Shown: piece by piece, positions 54,982-64,000 of the stretch
How positions within the stretch are numbered: the first letter of the stretch is position 1
Layout of the letters: the number at the start of each line of letters is the position of its first letter
Assembly: GCA_018663035.1 (NCBI GenBank)
Contig: JABJEX010000014.1
Span: 122,099 to 186,098 of the forward strand
DNA: 64,000 nucleotides
Direction of reading: 5' to 3'
From: Porticoccaceae bacterium
GTDB lineage: Bacteria > Pseudomonadota > Gammaproteobacteria > Pseudomonadales > Porticoccaceae
The notes under the pieces: generated by a model
Seen by the model: the letters and a program-made list of their open reading frames with translations, nothing else
Database searches by the model: none
What the model was told of the DNA's origin: nothing
Position numbers and translations under genes: made by a program

Positions 54982-56193
54982 TTAAACCATGTTGTTCATA
55001 TCCATAATCGGCAGCATGACCGCAGCCACCACCGAGAGAATAATCATTCCCATCAAAATAATCAGTACTGGGTTAATCAGCTTAAGGAACACCTCGATAG
55101 CATTAGCCAAACGCAAAGAATAATAGTCGGCGACCCGAAGTAGCATTTTATCCAGCTCACTGGAGGCTTCACCACTGCCCACCATATGAATCAAGAAACC
55201 ACTGCCTACCTGGTTTTCCTCGAGTGCTTTTTGCAGACTGCTACCACGGCGCATGCTTTCCGTAACCCGCTCCATTTTACGGCGCAGATGGAGATTATTG
55301 ACCACCGAGGAGGAAATCTTTAAGGCGGCTAGCGCCGGCACACCATTGTTGAGCAACACTCCCAGACTTCGCGACCAGTCAGCTATATTGGCCATAATAG
55401 TCCAACGTCCAAGCCCCGGCACCCGTAGCAACATGCTATGCCAGCGCTCTCTGCGCTGCGGATCTTTCATCATTCGAGCAAATAGCATGGCGCCAGCTAC
55501 AATGACCGCCAACAGATACAGACCATAGGCCTGGGTAAACTCACTGAGACCAATCACAATGCGAGTGATAAGTGGCAACTCACGATTTGAGCTGTTAAAA
55601 ATAGCGGTAATCTTGGGGACAACCCAAACCATCATAATGGCCACGACCATAATGGAGGTGCCGATCAATGTTGCGGGGTAAATCAATGCCCGGGTGACGG
55701 TTTTGCGATTTTCAGCGCTGTTTTCAAGGTCTTCAGCCAAGCGGATGAGCACCCTGTCAAGGTGCCCGCTCTCCTCTCCAACACCTATGCCAGCAATGAC
55801 CGCCTCAGGGATTTTATAGGGCGAACGGCGCAGAGCTTCGGAGAAACTGCGACCCTCCACAATTTCGCTGCGCCAGCTTTCAACCATGCGCCGCTGTTTG
55901 TCAGTCTCAGCCTGCTCTATGGTCATCCGCAGAGCATCTTCCAGCGGTAGTCCAGATTGAATCAATATGGCCTGCTGCTGCAGTACTAGGGAAAGATCAA
56001 AGTTATTAACTCGTGCCTCGCGACGTCGGCGACCATTGGTATTGCTAGGGTTTTGACTAACTTCGCTTAATTTTGATGGCAGTAGTCGCTTTTCTTTTAA
56101 TAAACGACGAGCGTGGCGCTCTGAATCAGCCGTAACAACACCGTCGACCAATTTGCCGGCAGCGTCATAGGCACTGTAATCAAAGACTGGCAT
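54982..56193 (-). CDS. gspF: Type II secretion inner-membrane protein GspF
   Basis: GspF is the polytopic platform protein. The 403-residue protein has two homologous cytoplasmic domains (about residues 60-165 and 265-370), each ahead of membrane helices (about 170-190, 220-240 and 375-395), ending with VVAAVMLPIMDMNNMV. FDLSLVLQQQAILIQSGLPLEDAL is a family hallmark. It lies five bases after gspE. Confidence 0.96.
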   Translation of the reverse strand: MPVFDYSAYDAAGKLVDGVVTADSERHARRLLKEKRLLPSKLSEVSQNPSNTNGRRRREARVNNFDLSLVLQQQAILIQSGLPLEDALRMTIEQAETDKQRRMVESWRSEIVEGRSFSEALRRSPYKIPEAVIAGIGVGEESGHLDRVLIRLAEDLENSAENRKTVTRALIYPATLIGTSIMVVAIMMVWVVPKITAIFNSSNRELPLITRIVIGLSEFTQAYGLYLLAVIVAGAMLFARMMKDPQRRERWHSMLLRVPGLGRWTIMANIADWSRSLGVLLNNGVPALAALKISSSVVNNLHLRRKMERVTESMRRGSSLQKALEENQVGSGFLIHMVGSGEASSELDKMLLRVADYYSLRLANAIEVFLKLINPVLIILMGMIILSVVAAVMLPIMDMNNMV

Positions 56194-56198
56194 AAAAT

Positions 56199-57683
56199 TT
56201 AAACGCTGGTAACGCGAAGAACTTCTTCGACGGTGGTGATTCCCTGGCGAACCAGCGCGAAGCCGGCTTCACGTATGCTGGGGACACGTTGGCGAATGGA
56301 GCTCTCCAGCTCGATTTCACCTGCGTTTTCGTGAATCAGAGATTGCAGTGGCGCATCCACAGTAACTAACTCAAACAGTGCCTGACGACCTGCAAATCCG
56401 GTGTTGTTACAGTCGGCACAGCCGGCAGACTGAAATATTGTCTGCCCCTGTTGAAGGCTCAATAGGCCGCACTGATACTCATCTGCTTCAACTTCCTGAC
56501 GGCAATGTTTACAGAGTTTGCGCATAAGGCGCTGAGATAGAATGCCGCGAACCGTTGAGGCTAACAAAAAGCTGTCGACGCCGAGATCCTGAAGTCTAGT
56601 AATTGCCCCGGCAGCTGTATTGGTGTGCAACGTAGATAGCACCAGGTGACCAGTTAAACTGGCTTGGGTGGCAATTTCGGCTGTCTCGCCATCGCGGATC
56701 TCACCGATCAAAATAACATCGGGGTCCTGACGCAGAATTGCTCGCAATCCGCGAGCAAAGGTCATTCCAGCACGCAGGTTGATTTGCGTTTGGCTGATCC
56801 CAGGTAAATCGTACTCCACCGGATCTTCCACGGTCATAATATTGCGCTCTTGACGATCCATCTGCTGAAGTGCCGCATAGAGCGTGGTGGTTTTACCCGA
56901 GCCCGTGGGCCCGGTAACCAAAATAATGCCATGTGGCCTTGAAACCAGCTCATTGAGTTCGCGCCGAGACTCCGGTGGCATTCCCAAATCGTCGGTCTGC
57001 AATTTGCCTGCATCTTTGTCCAACAGACGCATTACGACGCGCTCGCCGTGACTGGAAGGCATGGTCGAGATACGCAGATCAATACTTCGTCCACCTAGAC
57101 GCACAGTCATACGGCCATCCTGAGGCAGACGTCGCTCGGCAATATCCAACTTGGACATCACTTTGATACGCGAAATTAATAGCGGTGCAATTTGAATTGA
57201 GGGGCTGAGAACGGTTCTCAGTACACCATCGAGACGAAAGCGCACCAGTGCTTGTTTTTCGTAGGGCTCTATATGGATATCAGAGGCATTTTCTTTTAGA
57301 GATTCAGCCAAAATGGCATTTAACAGCCGCACAATTGGGGCATCATTTTCGGCATCCAGAAGGTCGCCGACCTCTTCCAGCTCTGCGGCAGCTGATTCTA
57401 GGTCGACAAAGTCTTTGATATCTTCCATGACAGACTCAGATGAGCCCTGGCGCCCACTGTAGACCTGACTGAGAAGCGCATCAAATTCTTCCGCAGGCAC
57501 ATGGCTTACCTTGAGATTCCCCCCTGCCGCGCGGCTGACTTCACCTATAGCCCAGTCCGGCGCATTGGGGCCTAGTAAGAGATTTCCGGCATCGCTTTGC
57601 AGCAGCACCTGATTGAGTCGTGCGAATTCGTAGGGCAGCAACTCCACTGTATTCTCTCTCATTGAAAACCTCTGTTTACTCAA
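56199..57683 (-). CDS. gspE: Type II secretion ATPase GspE
   Basis: GspE is the cytoplasmic hexameric ATPase that powers pseudopilus growth. The 494-residue protein has an N1-like domain, then DASDIHIEPY (written here NASDIHIEPY), Walker A GPTGSGKTTTLYAAL (about 255-270), Asp box EDPVEYDLPGI, Walker B ILIGEIRDGETA, His box LSTLHTNTAAGA, and a tetracysteine zinc motif (CKHC and CADC, about 400-435). It is the first gene of the T2SS operon, with a 278-base gap upstream. Confidence 0.97.
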   Translation of the reverse strand: MSKQRFSMRENTVELLPYEFARLNQVLLQSDAGNLLLGPNAPDWAIGEVSRAAGGNLKVSHVPAEEFDALLSQVYSGRQGSSESVMEDIKDFVDLESAAAELEEVGDLLDAENDAPIVRLLNAILAESLKENASDIHIEPYEKQALVRFRLDGVLRTVLSPSIQIAPLLISRIKVMSKLDIAERRLPQDGRMTVRLGGRSIDLRISTMPSSHGERVVMRLLDKDAGKLQTDDLGMPPESRRELNELVSRPHGIILVTGPTGSGKTTTLYAALQQMDRQERNIMTVEDPVEYDLPGISQTQINLRAGMTFARGLRAILRQDPDVILIGEIRDGETAEIATQASLTGHLVLSTLHTNTAAGAITRLQDLGVDSFLLASTVRGILSQRLMRKLCKHCRQEVEADEYQCGLLSLQQGQTIFQSAGCADCNNTGFAGRQALFELVTVDAPLQSLIHENAGEIELESSIRQRVPSIREAGFALVRQGITTVEEVLRVTSV

Positions 57684-57961
57684 CCCTTACCCGAGCGCCC
57701 GTACAGGGTTTCTTGCCCGAATAAATCTATGTCCAGACTTTACCACAGTCGCAGATTATTCTGACATTATTTCAGTAGCATAAAGGGCTCTGAGGCCTTT
57801 TAAATGGGATAAAACGGATCGAATTGATAGCGGACAAAACTTTGTGCTGCTAGGTTAGCGACGATCGGCAACCTGAGCGATCACAGTGACTCACCGCCCA
57901 GCCACTAAGCTGGGCAGGCAGGTCTGAGAAACTTGTTATTTTGGAATACTGTGGTGGGCGA
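57684..57961. promoter_or_regulatory. Gap upstream of gspE
   Basis: This 278-base gap separates gspE from the DUF1820 stop, both on the minus strand. It should contain the promoter of the T2SS operon, but I cannot identify -35/-10 boxes with confidence. A seven-base GC-rich hairpin (GCCCAGC/GCTGGGC, 57896-57915) may end DUF1820 transcription, although it has no T-run. No ORF is supported. Confidence 0.4.
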
Positions 57962-58300
57962 CTAATCTTTAACTGGCTTGCCGCCTGCCATGCTGTGGAA
58001 TGGGAACGGGCTAACATTGCTACCAGAAGGTGCCTCTGTGATTTTACCGGTACCTTCCTTCTCTACCTCGTCGATACGCACAATCGACTGCATAGGGATA
58101 AAACTGCGCTTAATCCCCGAAAATTCAGTTTTAAGTTTTTCTTCAGCGGGATCAACGATCATCTGCGAACGCTCGCCGAAGACAAACTCTTCAACCTCTA
58201 AAAACCCCCAGAGGTCACTCTGAAAAACCTGCTTAGCGTAGATTTCGTAGACCTGTCCCTGATTGAAAAAGGTAATGCGGTATATGGGTTCGCTAGTCAT
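57962..58300 (-). CDS. DUF1820-family protein
   Basis: From ATG 58300 the protein has 112 residues, the usual size, and begins MTSEPIYRITFFNQGQVYEI. FLEVEEFVFGERSQMIVDPAEEKL (quoted in part: FGERSQMIVDPAEEKLK), and RSFIPMQSIVRIDEVEKEGTG are strongly typical of DUF1820. The track's earlier start adds 22 unrelated residues. The gene stands divergent from miaB. Function is unknown. Confidence 0.9.
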   Translation of the reverse strand: MTSEPIYRITFFNQGQVYEIYAKQVFQSDLWGFLEVEEFVFGERSQMIVDPAEEKLKTEFSGIKRSFIPMQSIVRIDEVEKEGTGKITEAPSGSNVSPFPFHSMAGGKPVKD

Positions 58301-58441
58301 TAATTTTCTGCAAAATGCGCTGTTGTTTTGGGGCCGGTATAATACCACAACAGACTGCAAGTACACTGCTAAAATGTTGCCAATTGGCCCCGCACAGCTA
58401 TAATGCTGACCCCTATCTTAGTTCAAAGAATAACCCAATAA

Positions 58442-59785
58442 ATGACAGCAAAACCCGTTAAAAAGCTGCATATCGTAACTCATGGCTGTCAGATGAATGA
58501 GTACGATTCTGCGCGCATGCAAGATCTGTTAGGTGACAGCCACAATATGGTGCCCACCGACAGCGCACAGGATGCGGATGTTATCCTTTTGAATACCTGC
58601 TCGATTCGCGAAAAAGCTCAGGAGAAAGTTTTTCACCAATTGGGGCGCTGGAAGCACCTCAAAGAGGCCAATCCTAATCTTGTGATTGGGGTGGGCGGCT
58701 GCGTTGCCAGCCAAGAGGGTGAAGCCATCGCTAAACGAGCGCCTTTTGTCGACGTGATTTTTGGGCCCCAGACTCTGCATCGCCTGCCAGAAATGATGGA
58801 GTCTCGGCAAACTGATGGCACTGTGGTGGTGGATATTAGCTTCCCTGAAATCGAAAAATTTGACCGTCTGCCAACGCCAGAGGCCGACGGTGCCAGCGCA
58901 TTTGTTTCAATCATGGAAGGCTGCTCTAAATACTGTACGTTTTGTGTAGTGCCCTATACTAGAGGCGAAGAGGTCAGTCGGCCGATGGCCGATGTGCTGA
59001 CCGAAGTTGCTGATCTAGCAGCCCAGGGCGTGCGTGAAGTTAATCTTCTCGGTCAAAACGTCAATGCCTACCGAGGCGATATGCCCGATGGTTCGATTTG
59101 TGACTTTGCCGAGTTGCTGCCCTATGTGGCAGAGATTGAAGGCATAGATCGCATCCGCTATACCACCAGTCACCCGGTAGAATTTTCGGATGCTCTAATT
59201 GATGTATACAGCCGCGTGCCAGAGCTGGTTAGCCATCTGCACCTGCCGGTGCAAAGCGGCTCGGATCGGATTTTAATGGCCATGAAACGTGGCCATACAG
59301 CGATTGAGTACAAATCTAAAATCCGTCGTCTTCGCGCACTGCGTCCGGATATTAGTATTTCATCAGACTTTATTATCGGCTTCCCCGGTGAGACAGAGGA
59401 TGATTTTGCGGCGACCATGAAACTGATCGAAGACGTAGGCTTTGATACTTCCTTTAGTTTTATCTATAGCGCGCGCCCCGGGACTCCCGCAGCAGACCTT
59501 GTGGACAGCACAAGCGAAGAAACTAAAAAAATGCGCCTGAAAATTCTTCAGGACCGCATCAGCCAAAACGCTGCGGCAATTAGTCGTCGCATGGTGGGTA
59601 CTAGAGCTAATTTGCTGGTGACTGGCATCTCCAAAAAGGACCCTGGGCAGCTCCAGGGCCGCACAGAAAACAACCGCGTGGTCAACTTTCGCTGTGACAA
59701 CCACAGTCTGATTGGTGAATTTGCCGACGTAGATATCACTGAAGCACTGCCCAACAGCCTGCGCGGAACACTGGTCGGGTCTTAA
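58442..59785 (+). CDS. miaB: tRNA-2-methylthio-N6-dimethylallyladenosine synthase
   Basis: MiaB is a radical-SAM methylthiotransferase acting on A37 of tRNAs reading UNN codons. The 447-residue protein has the auxiliary-cluster cysteines in [21 protein letters not shown] and [11 protein letters not shown], the radical-SAM CX3CX2C in [17 protein letters not shown] (about residues 160-175), and a C-terminal TRAM domain (about 380-445). Length and motifs are complete. Confidence 0.97.
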   Translation: MTAKPVKKLHIVTHGCQMNEYDSARMQDLLGDSHNMVPTDSAQDADVILLNTCSIREKAQEKVFHQLGRWKHLKEANPNLVIGVGGCVASQEGEAIAKRAPFVDVIFGPQTLHRLPEMMESRQTDGTVVVDISFPEIEKFDRLPTPEADGASAFVSIMEGCSKYCTFCVVPYTRGEEVSRPMADVLTEVADLAAQGVREVNLLGQNVNAYRGDMPDGSICDFAELLPYVAEIEGIDRIRYTTSHPVEFSDALIDVYSRVPELVSHLHLPVQSGSDRILMAMKRGHTAIEYKSKIRRLRALRPDISISSDFIIGFPGETEDDFAATMKLIEDVGFDTSFSFIYSARPGTPAADLVDSTSEETKKMRLKILQDRISQNAAAISRRMVGTRANLLVTGISKKDPGQLQGRTENNRVVNFRCDNHSLIGEFADVDITEALPNSLRGTLVGS

Positions 59786-59904
59786 ACTGCGGGCTCAAAC
59801 AGAACAGCTTCTGGCCTACCTGTTTGATAAAAAAAGTTTACCCCCCTCCACAGTTCGCGCTATGCTAGAGTTATATCAATTATGGAAAGGCTCTAAAGCA
59901 CCCA

Positions 59905-60912
59905 TTGAAACGATTGGATACTCAGCCATCAGCTTACAGCATCACTCTTGAGCCTAATAACGCTCATCGCCTCGCCTCACTCTGCGGCCAACTTGATGAA
60001 AACCTGCGCCTTATCGAACAGCGGTTAAACGTTGAGATTCGCTCGCGGGACAATTATTTTGCTGTTTATGGAGAAAAACCAGCGTCTGAGGCTGCCGCTG
60101 AGGTTATCTACAACCTGTATCAGGAAACAGCTCACTATTCAGAGCTGTCTGCTGAAGAAGTTCACCTCCACCTCCGTCAATGTGAGACAGAGAAGCCTAT
60201 GACTCAACCTGCCAACAATCTCAACTCTGCCGATAATATTGAAAGCTTTTCGGTAATCCGCACCAAAAAAGGCAATATCAAGCCCCGCGGCCTGAATCAG
60301 CAGCGCTACGTACGCTCCATTCAGACCCATGATATTAACTTCGGAATTGGCCCGGCCGGTACAGGTAAAACATACCTAGCCGTTGCCTGTGCCGTCGAGG
60401 CCTTATTGCGCGATGAAGTGGAACGGATTCTGCTGGTGAGGCCTGCCGTTGAGGCGGGCGAACGACTCGGCTTTTTACCCGGCGACCTGGCTCAGAAAGT
60501 AGACCCCTATTTACGCCCGCTGTATGACGCATTGCATGAGATGCTAGGGTTTGAAACCGTGGCCAAACTGCAGGAGCGAAATGTTATTGAAATTGCCCCT
60601 CTTGCCTACATGCGCGGCCGCACTCTCAACGGCGCTTATATTATTCTCGATGAAAGCCAGAATACCACTCGCGAACAAATGAAAATGTTTCTCACTCGAA
60701 TTGGCTTTGGCTCTACCGCGGTAATCACTGGTGATATGTCGCAGATCGATTTACCACGCGGTGTCAGTTCAGGTTTGGTGCACGCCTGCGAAGTATTGCA
60801 GCATGTTGAGGAAATTAGCTTTACCCACTTTGAGTCACGAGATGTTGTGCGCCACCCTATAGTTCAGAGCATTGTGGATGCCTACGATGACTATGAAAAG
60901 GGCGCGAGCTAG
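59905..60912 (+). CDS. ybeZ: PhoH-like ATPase (YbeZ)
   Basis: This is a PhoH-family P-loop ATPase associated with YbeY and RNA metabolism. It shows GPAGTGKTYLAVACAVEALL (Walker A, about residues 150-169), RPAVEAGERLGFLPGDLAQKVDPYLRPLYD (quoted only in part in the family sense: RPAVEAGERLGFLPGD), and ILDESQNTTREQMKMFLTRIG (Walker B). No ATG begins the frame: TTG at 59905 (335 residues) or TTG at 59914 is the start. It is seven bases ahead of ybeY. Confidence 0.92.
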   Translation: MKRLDTQPSAYSITLEPNNAHRLASLCGQLDENLRLIEQRLNVEIRSRDNYFAVYGEKPASEAAAEVIYNLYQETAHYSELSAEEVHLHLRQCETEKPMTQPANNLNSADNIESFSVIRTKKGNIKPRGLNQQRYVRSIQTHDINFGIGPAGTGKTYLAVACAVEALLRDEVERILLVRPAVEAGERLGFLPGDLAQKVDPYLRPLYDALHEMLGFETVAKLQERNVIEIAPLAYMRGRTLNGAYIILDESQNTTREQMKMFLTRIGFGSTAVITGDMSQIDLPRGVSSGLVHACEVLQHVEEISFTHFESRDVVRHPIVQSIVDAYDDYEKGAS

Positions 60913-60918
60913 CCAACA

Positions 60919-61389
60919 ATGACTATTTCCATCGATATTCAGATGGCCTGTTCATCTGAAGAGCCGCCCGACGAAGACAGTATGCAACGCTGGGCCAGTG
61001 CAGCTCTCCGTGGCGAGCGAGAGACTGCCGAACTCAGCGTGCGCATTGTAGATATCGACGAGAGTGCTGAACTAAATCAACAGTACCGCGGCAAGAGCGG
61101 CCCCACCAACGTGCTCTCATTCCCCTTTGACGCTGTCACACCAGAGCCGTTGCCTATACTGGGCGATTTGGTAATCTGTGCGCCAGTGGTGGAAGCTGAG
61201 GCAGTGCAACAGAACAAATCTAGCCGGGCTCACTGGGCGCACATGACAGTCCACGGTGTGCTGCACCTACTTGGTTATGATCACATCGATGATAGCGATG
61301 CTGAGTTGATGGAAAGATTAGAAACTGAAATTTTACTGGGCTTGGGTTTTCCTGCGCCTTACGCTGACACTAACTTACAAGAACAATAA
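60919..61389 (+). CDS. ybeY: Endoribonuclease YbeY
   Basis: YbeY is a single-strand-specific zinc endoribonuclease involved in 16S rRNA 3'-end maturation and ribosome quality control. The 156-residue protein has the metal-binding signature HMTVHGVLHLLGYDH (about residues 114-128) and the family block YRGKSGPTNVLSFPFD (about 55-70). It sits in the conserved phoH-ybeY-ybeX-lnt order. Confidence 0.97.
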   Translation: MTISIDIQMACSSEEPPDEDSMQRWASAALRGERETAELSVRIVDIDESAELNQQYRGKSGPTNVLSFPFDAVTPEPLPILGDLVICAPVVEAEAVQQNKSSRAHWAHMTVHGVLHLLGYDHIDDSDAELMERLETEILLGLGFPAPYADTNLQEQ

Positions 61390-61408
61390 GAGTACCAACG
61401 AGAAGCAC

Positions 61409-62248
61409 ATGAACGACGAAATCACCAACAACGGCCAAGACGAATCTCTGCTCAAAAAAATAGGTAGGGCTTTCTCAGCCAATCCAACCAGCAGTGATGA
61501 AGTCGCCGACATGCTGCGCAGCGCAGAGAATGAGTCGATTATCGATGCGAGTGCACTACAGATAATGGAAGGAGCGCTTAAGGTTTCCGATCTTCAGGCT
61601 CGCGAAATTATGATCCCCAGATCACAGATGCAGGTGATCGAGGAGGACTGGAGCCTAGAGCAGATATTGGAGCTGGTTATCGAGTCTCAGCACTCGCGCT
61701 TTCCTGTGGTTGGTGAGTCCTCTGACGATGTACTGGGTATACTTCTGGCTAAAGAACTTCTGCCTCTGGTGCTATCTGGCAAAGAGAGTTTCAACCTCAA
61801 GGGTCTATTGCGCCCGGCCACTATTATCCCAGAGAGCAAACGCCTAAATATCCTACTTCAAGAATTCCGCGAACAGCGTTATCACATGGCTATGGTGGTC
61901 GATGAATATGGTGGCGTCTCTGGATTGCTGACCATTGAGGACGTGCTCGAAGAGATAGTCGGCGAGATTGAAGACGAAACCGATGAAACCGAGGCTGAGC
62001 AAATCAGTAAGATTGATGACAACCTCTACAGCGTAGAAGCCATTACCGAAATTGATGATTTTAATGAATATTTTGACCTCGGCTTCTCTGATGACGAGTT
62101 TGATACCGTGGGCGGCCTAGTGGTGCACGCCTTCGGCCATCTGCCTCAGATTGGCGAAAGCACCAGTATTGAGAATTTTGACTTTAAGGTTGTCGATGGC
62201 GACAAACGCAAGATCAATCTTCTGGAAGTTCGCAAGAACGACCTCTGA
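61409..62248 (+). CDS. ybeX: CorC/YbeX-family CBS-domain protein
   Basis: This 279-residue soluble protein has two CBS domains (about residues 65-180; REIMIPRSQMQVIEEDWSL and RYHMAMVVDEYGGVSGLLTIED in part) and a C-terminal CorC/HlyC transporter-associated domain (about 200-279; FDTVGGLVVHAFGHLPQIGE). Family members are linked to magnesium/cobalt efflux and, through the neighbouring genes, ribosome metabolism. It precedes lnt by 13 bases. Confidence 0.93.
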   Translation: MNDEITNNGQDESLLKKIGRAFSANPTSSDEVADMLRSAENESIIDASALQIMEGALKVSDLQAREIMIPRSQMQVIEEDWSLEQILELVIESQHSRFPVVGESSDDVLGILLAKELLPLVLSGKESFNLKGLLRPATIIPESKRLNILLQEFREQRYHMAMVVDEYGGVSGLLTIEDVLEEIVGEIEDETDETEAEQISKIDDNLYSVEAITEIDDFNEYFDLGFSDDEFDTVGGLVVHAFGHLPQIGESTSIENFDFKVVDGDKRKINLLEVRKNDL

Positions 62249-62261
62249 CACAGCTGCATAG

Positions 62262-63758
62262 ATGAGCCTAGCTAGAGGACAGAAATTTCTGCTGCTGTTT
62301 GCATCCGGTGCAGTCTTTCCTCTGGCACTGGCGCCTTTCTCATTTTGGCCAATGGCCATTATTAGTGCCGCAGCTCTGTTCTGGGCTCTGCGAAAACAAA
62401 CTGCCAAACAGGCCTTTGTCAAAGCTGCCGTGTTTGGCCTAGGTGTTTTCTTTGCAGGAGTCAGCTGGGTCTATGTCAGCATCCACGACCATGGCTACAT
62501 TGCCGCACCGTTTGCACTGCTGGGCACTTTCTTATTCTGTTTGTTTATGGCGTTTTTGTTTGCCGCTCCCTTTACTCTAAGTGCATTTATACCTCAAACC
62601 TCTGTCGCCCAAATATTGGGGCTGCCCGCTATCTGGGTGCTGAGCGAATGGATGCGCGGCTGGATCTTTACCGGTTTTCCCTGGCTCTACGCCGGCTATA
62701 GCCATACAGATACCTGGCTTAACGGTTGGGCGCCACTAGGCGGCGTACTCTGGCTTAGCTTTATCAGCGCATTGATATCCGCTCTTGCGGTACAGTTAGT
62801 TGTCAACAAAGCTTTTAACCGCGACCTTGCAATGGTAACTGTTGTTATTTTTGCTCTGGTTGCTGCTGGCTACGGTCTACAAAAGGCAACCTGGACAGAG
62901 GCAAGTGAGCGCCCCCTATCGGTGGTGCTGGTACAACCCAATATTGAACAGGAAGACCGCTGGGCAGCGGCTGAACAGGGCGGCATTCTCGATCAGTTGC
63001 GGCAACAGACCGAGGCCTATTGGGGAGCAGATCTTATTATCTGGCCAGAGGGTGCCATTCCCGCCCTACCTCGACAGGTGATGGACTACCTAATCGATGT
63101 GGACAGTATCGCCAGAGTGAACCAAACAGCCCTGCTAACTGGTATACCCACACAGGATGCTCGCAATCGGCGCTATTACAATTCTATGCTGGCTCTGGGA
63201 GATTCTCTCGGGCAGTATGATAAGACTAGGCTGGTGCCCTTTGGCGAATACGTGCCCCTCGAGGGCATGCTGCGCGGATTAAACAGCTTTTTTGATCTGC
63301 CGATGTCGTCATTTTCACTGGGTTCTACTGGTCAATCTTTACTGACAGTGAAAGGCCAGCCCATTGCTACGGCCATCTGCTACGAAATAGCCTACCCAGA
63401 TCTGGTAGCTGAGAGTGCAGCCGATGCCAGTATGATCTTGACGGTTAGCAACGATGCTTGGTTTGGGCGCTCCATAGCACCCCAACAGCATATGCAGATG
63501 GCGCGCATGCGAGCACTTGAAAACAGCAAACCAATGCTGCGTGGCACCAATAATGGTATTACTGCCCTGGTGGATTATCGCGGTGTCATTTATCAGCAAC
63601 TGGAGCAGTTTACTGCCGGCGAATTGTCTGGCAGCCTTCAGCCAAGAGTGGGCCAAACCGTATTTTCACGCTGGGGAAGCTGGCCCACTGTGGTATTTTC
63701 AATCTTTATCTGTATCTGTTTAATTGTCAGGCGCAGAAAACAGGACACACAGGCTTAG
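62262..63758 (+). CDS. lnt: Apolipoprotein N-acyltransferase
   Basis: Lnt adds the third acyl chain to the N-terminal cysteine of lipoproteins in the inner membrane. The 498-residue protein has seven or eight hydrophobic N-terminal segments and a periplasmic nitrilase domain (about residues 220-470) with all three catalytic residues: Glu in [10 protein letters not shown], Lys in [12 protein letters not shown] and Cys in [10 protein letters not shown]. It ends in a final membrane helix. Confidence 0.97.
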   Translation: MSLARGQKFLLLFASGAVFPLALAPFSFWPMAIISAAALFWALRKQTAKQAFVKAAVFGLGVFFAGVSWVYVSIHDHGYIAAPFALLGTFLFCLFMAFLFAAPFTLSAFIPQTSVAQILGLPAIWVLSEWMRGWIFTGFPWLYAGYSHTDTWLNGWAPLGGVLWLSFISALISALAVQLVVNKAFNRDLAMVTVVIFALVAAGYGLQKATWTEASERPLSVVLVQPNIEQEDRWAAAEQGGILDQLRQQTEAYWGADLIIWPEGAIPALPRQVMDYLIDVDSIARVNQTALLTGIPTQDARNRRYYNSMLALGDSLGQYDKTRLVPFGEYVPLEGMLRGLNSFFDLPMSSFSLGSTGQSLLTVKGQPIATAICYEIAYPDLVAESAADASMILTVSNDAWFGRSIAPQQHMQMARMRALENSKPMLRGTNNGITALVDYRGVIYQQLEQFTAGELSGSLQPRVGQTVFSRWGSWPTVVFSIFICICLIVRRRKQDTQA

Positions 63759-63780
63759 ATGCCTAACGAGGAGAATTAAC

Positions 63781-64000
63781 ATGAAGACATTGACTCACAA
63801 CCTGATGATCAGCCTACTGCTGACACTATCTGCAGCCGCATCGGCCCTAGAAGTAGGCGATCAAGCGCCGGCTTTTTCTCTGCAGGCCACTGATGGCAAA
63901 ACCTATAGTCTAGAGCAGTTTCACGACAAGCAGGCAATTGTTATTGCTTGGTACCCAAAGGCTTTCACCAGCGGCTGCACTATCGAGTGTAAGTCGCTGG
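63781..64000 (+). CDS. Exported peroxiredoxin, 3' end cut by window edge
   Basis: ATG 63781 lies behind AGGAG and opens 73 codons to the window edge. A signal peptide ([22 protein letters not shown]) is followed by [25 protein letters not shown] and [17 protein letters not shown], where the peroxidatic cysteine motif of the BCP/PrxQ group is visible with a second Cys four positions on. It is 22 bases after lnt and may be cotranscribed. The missing part prevents subclass assignment. Confidence 0.88.
   Translation, partial: MKTLTHNLMISLLLTLSAAASALEVGDQAPAFSLQATDGKTYSLEQFHDKQAIVIAWYPKAFTSGCTIECKSL

Overview
The window looks like a stretch of core chromosome from a free-living, probably marine, aerobic gammaproteobacterium of moderate GC. 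Conserved gammaproteobacterial blocks (mreBCD-maf-rng, gatCAB, miaB-phoH-ybeY-ybeX-lnt), a chromosomal aceK, a PA4642-family gene, a DUF1820 gene and a complete type II secretion cluster point to the SAR92/Cellvibrionales neighbourhood. That placement is inference from gene content, not from a marker gene. I see no rRNA, tRNA, insertion sequence, prophage or CRISPR array.

Layout. 1-4432 (minus): mreB, mreC, mreD, maf and a 3'-truncated rng. 4753-8794 (plus): gatC, gatA, gatB, a PA4642-family gene and a phosphatase-like gene without a canonical start. 8876-13598 (plus): DoxX, a 33-residue membrane peptide, a TauD-type dioxygenase, a DUF2256 zinc protein, a renalase-like flavoprotein, a PhnA/YjdM-like zinc protein, a class II aldolase and an anchored peroxiredoxin-like lipoprotein. 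13670-22734 (minus): acyl-CoA dehydrogenase, AzlCD, an SDR, a methyltransferase-like protein next to a bactofilin, a YheS-like ABC-F protein, an ABC exporter and a GST. 22812-31281 (mixed): a saccharopine-dehydrogenase-like reductase, two small membrane proteins, EttA, a thioesterase, a 6-TM protein, MsrC, a SPOR lipoprotein, a DUF4404 protein and Amt behind a sigma-54 promoter.

31481-38675 (minus) is a vitamin B12 uptake unit. A cobalamin riboswitch precedes btuB, then a PP-loop ATPase, a BtuF-like protein without signal peptide, the BtuR/CobO adenosyltransferase, BtuC, BtuD and an exported BtuF. The cell apparently imports corrinoids across both membranes and adenosylates them. After radA, a plus-strand run encodes a GNAT acetyltransferase, an SDR with both halohydrin-dehalogenase signature motifs, a protein with three tandem DnaT domains, a lambda-P-like replication protein and AceK.

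45035-57683 (minus) is a type II secretion locus in the order E-F-G-H-I-J-K-L-M-C-D-A-B, without gspN or gspO. 57962-64000 carries a DUF1820 gene, then on plus miaB, phoH/ybeZ, ybeY, ybeX/corC, lnt and a truncated exported peroxiredoxin.

The most notable items are an apparent ATT start codon of mreC, a phosphatase-like gene that can only start at a non-canonical codon, the predicted halohydrin dehalogenase, the triple-DnaT/lambda-P pair, the PP-loop enzyme and signal-less binding protein in the B12 operon, and an in-frame hexapeptide repeat in GspA. I did not find a clearly novel multi-gene defence or mobile system.
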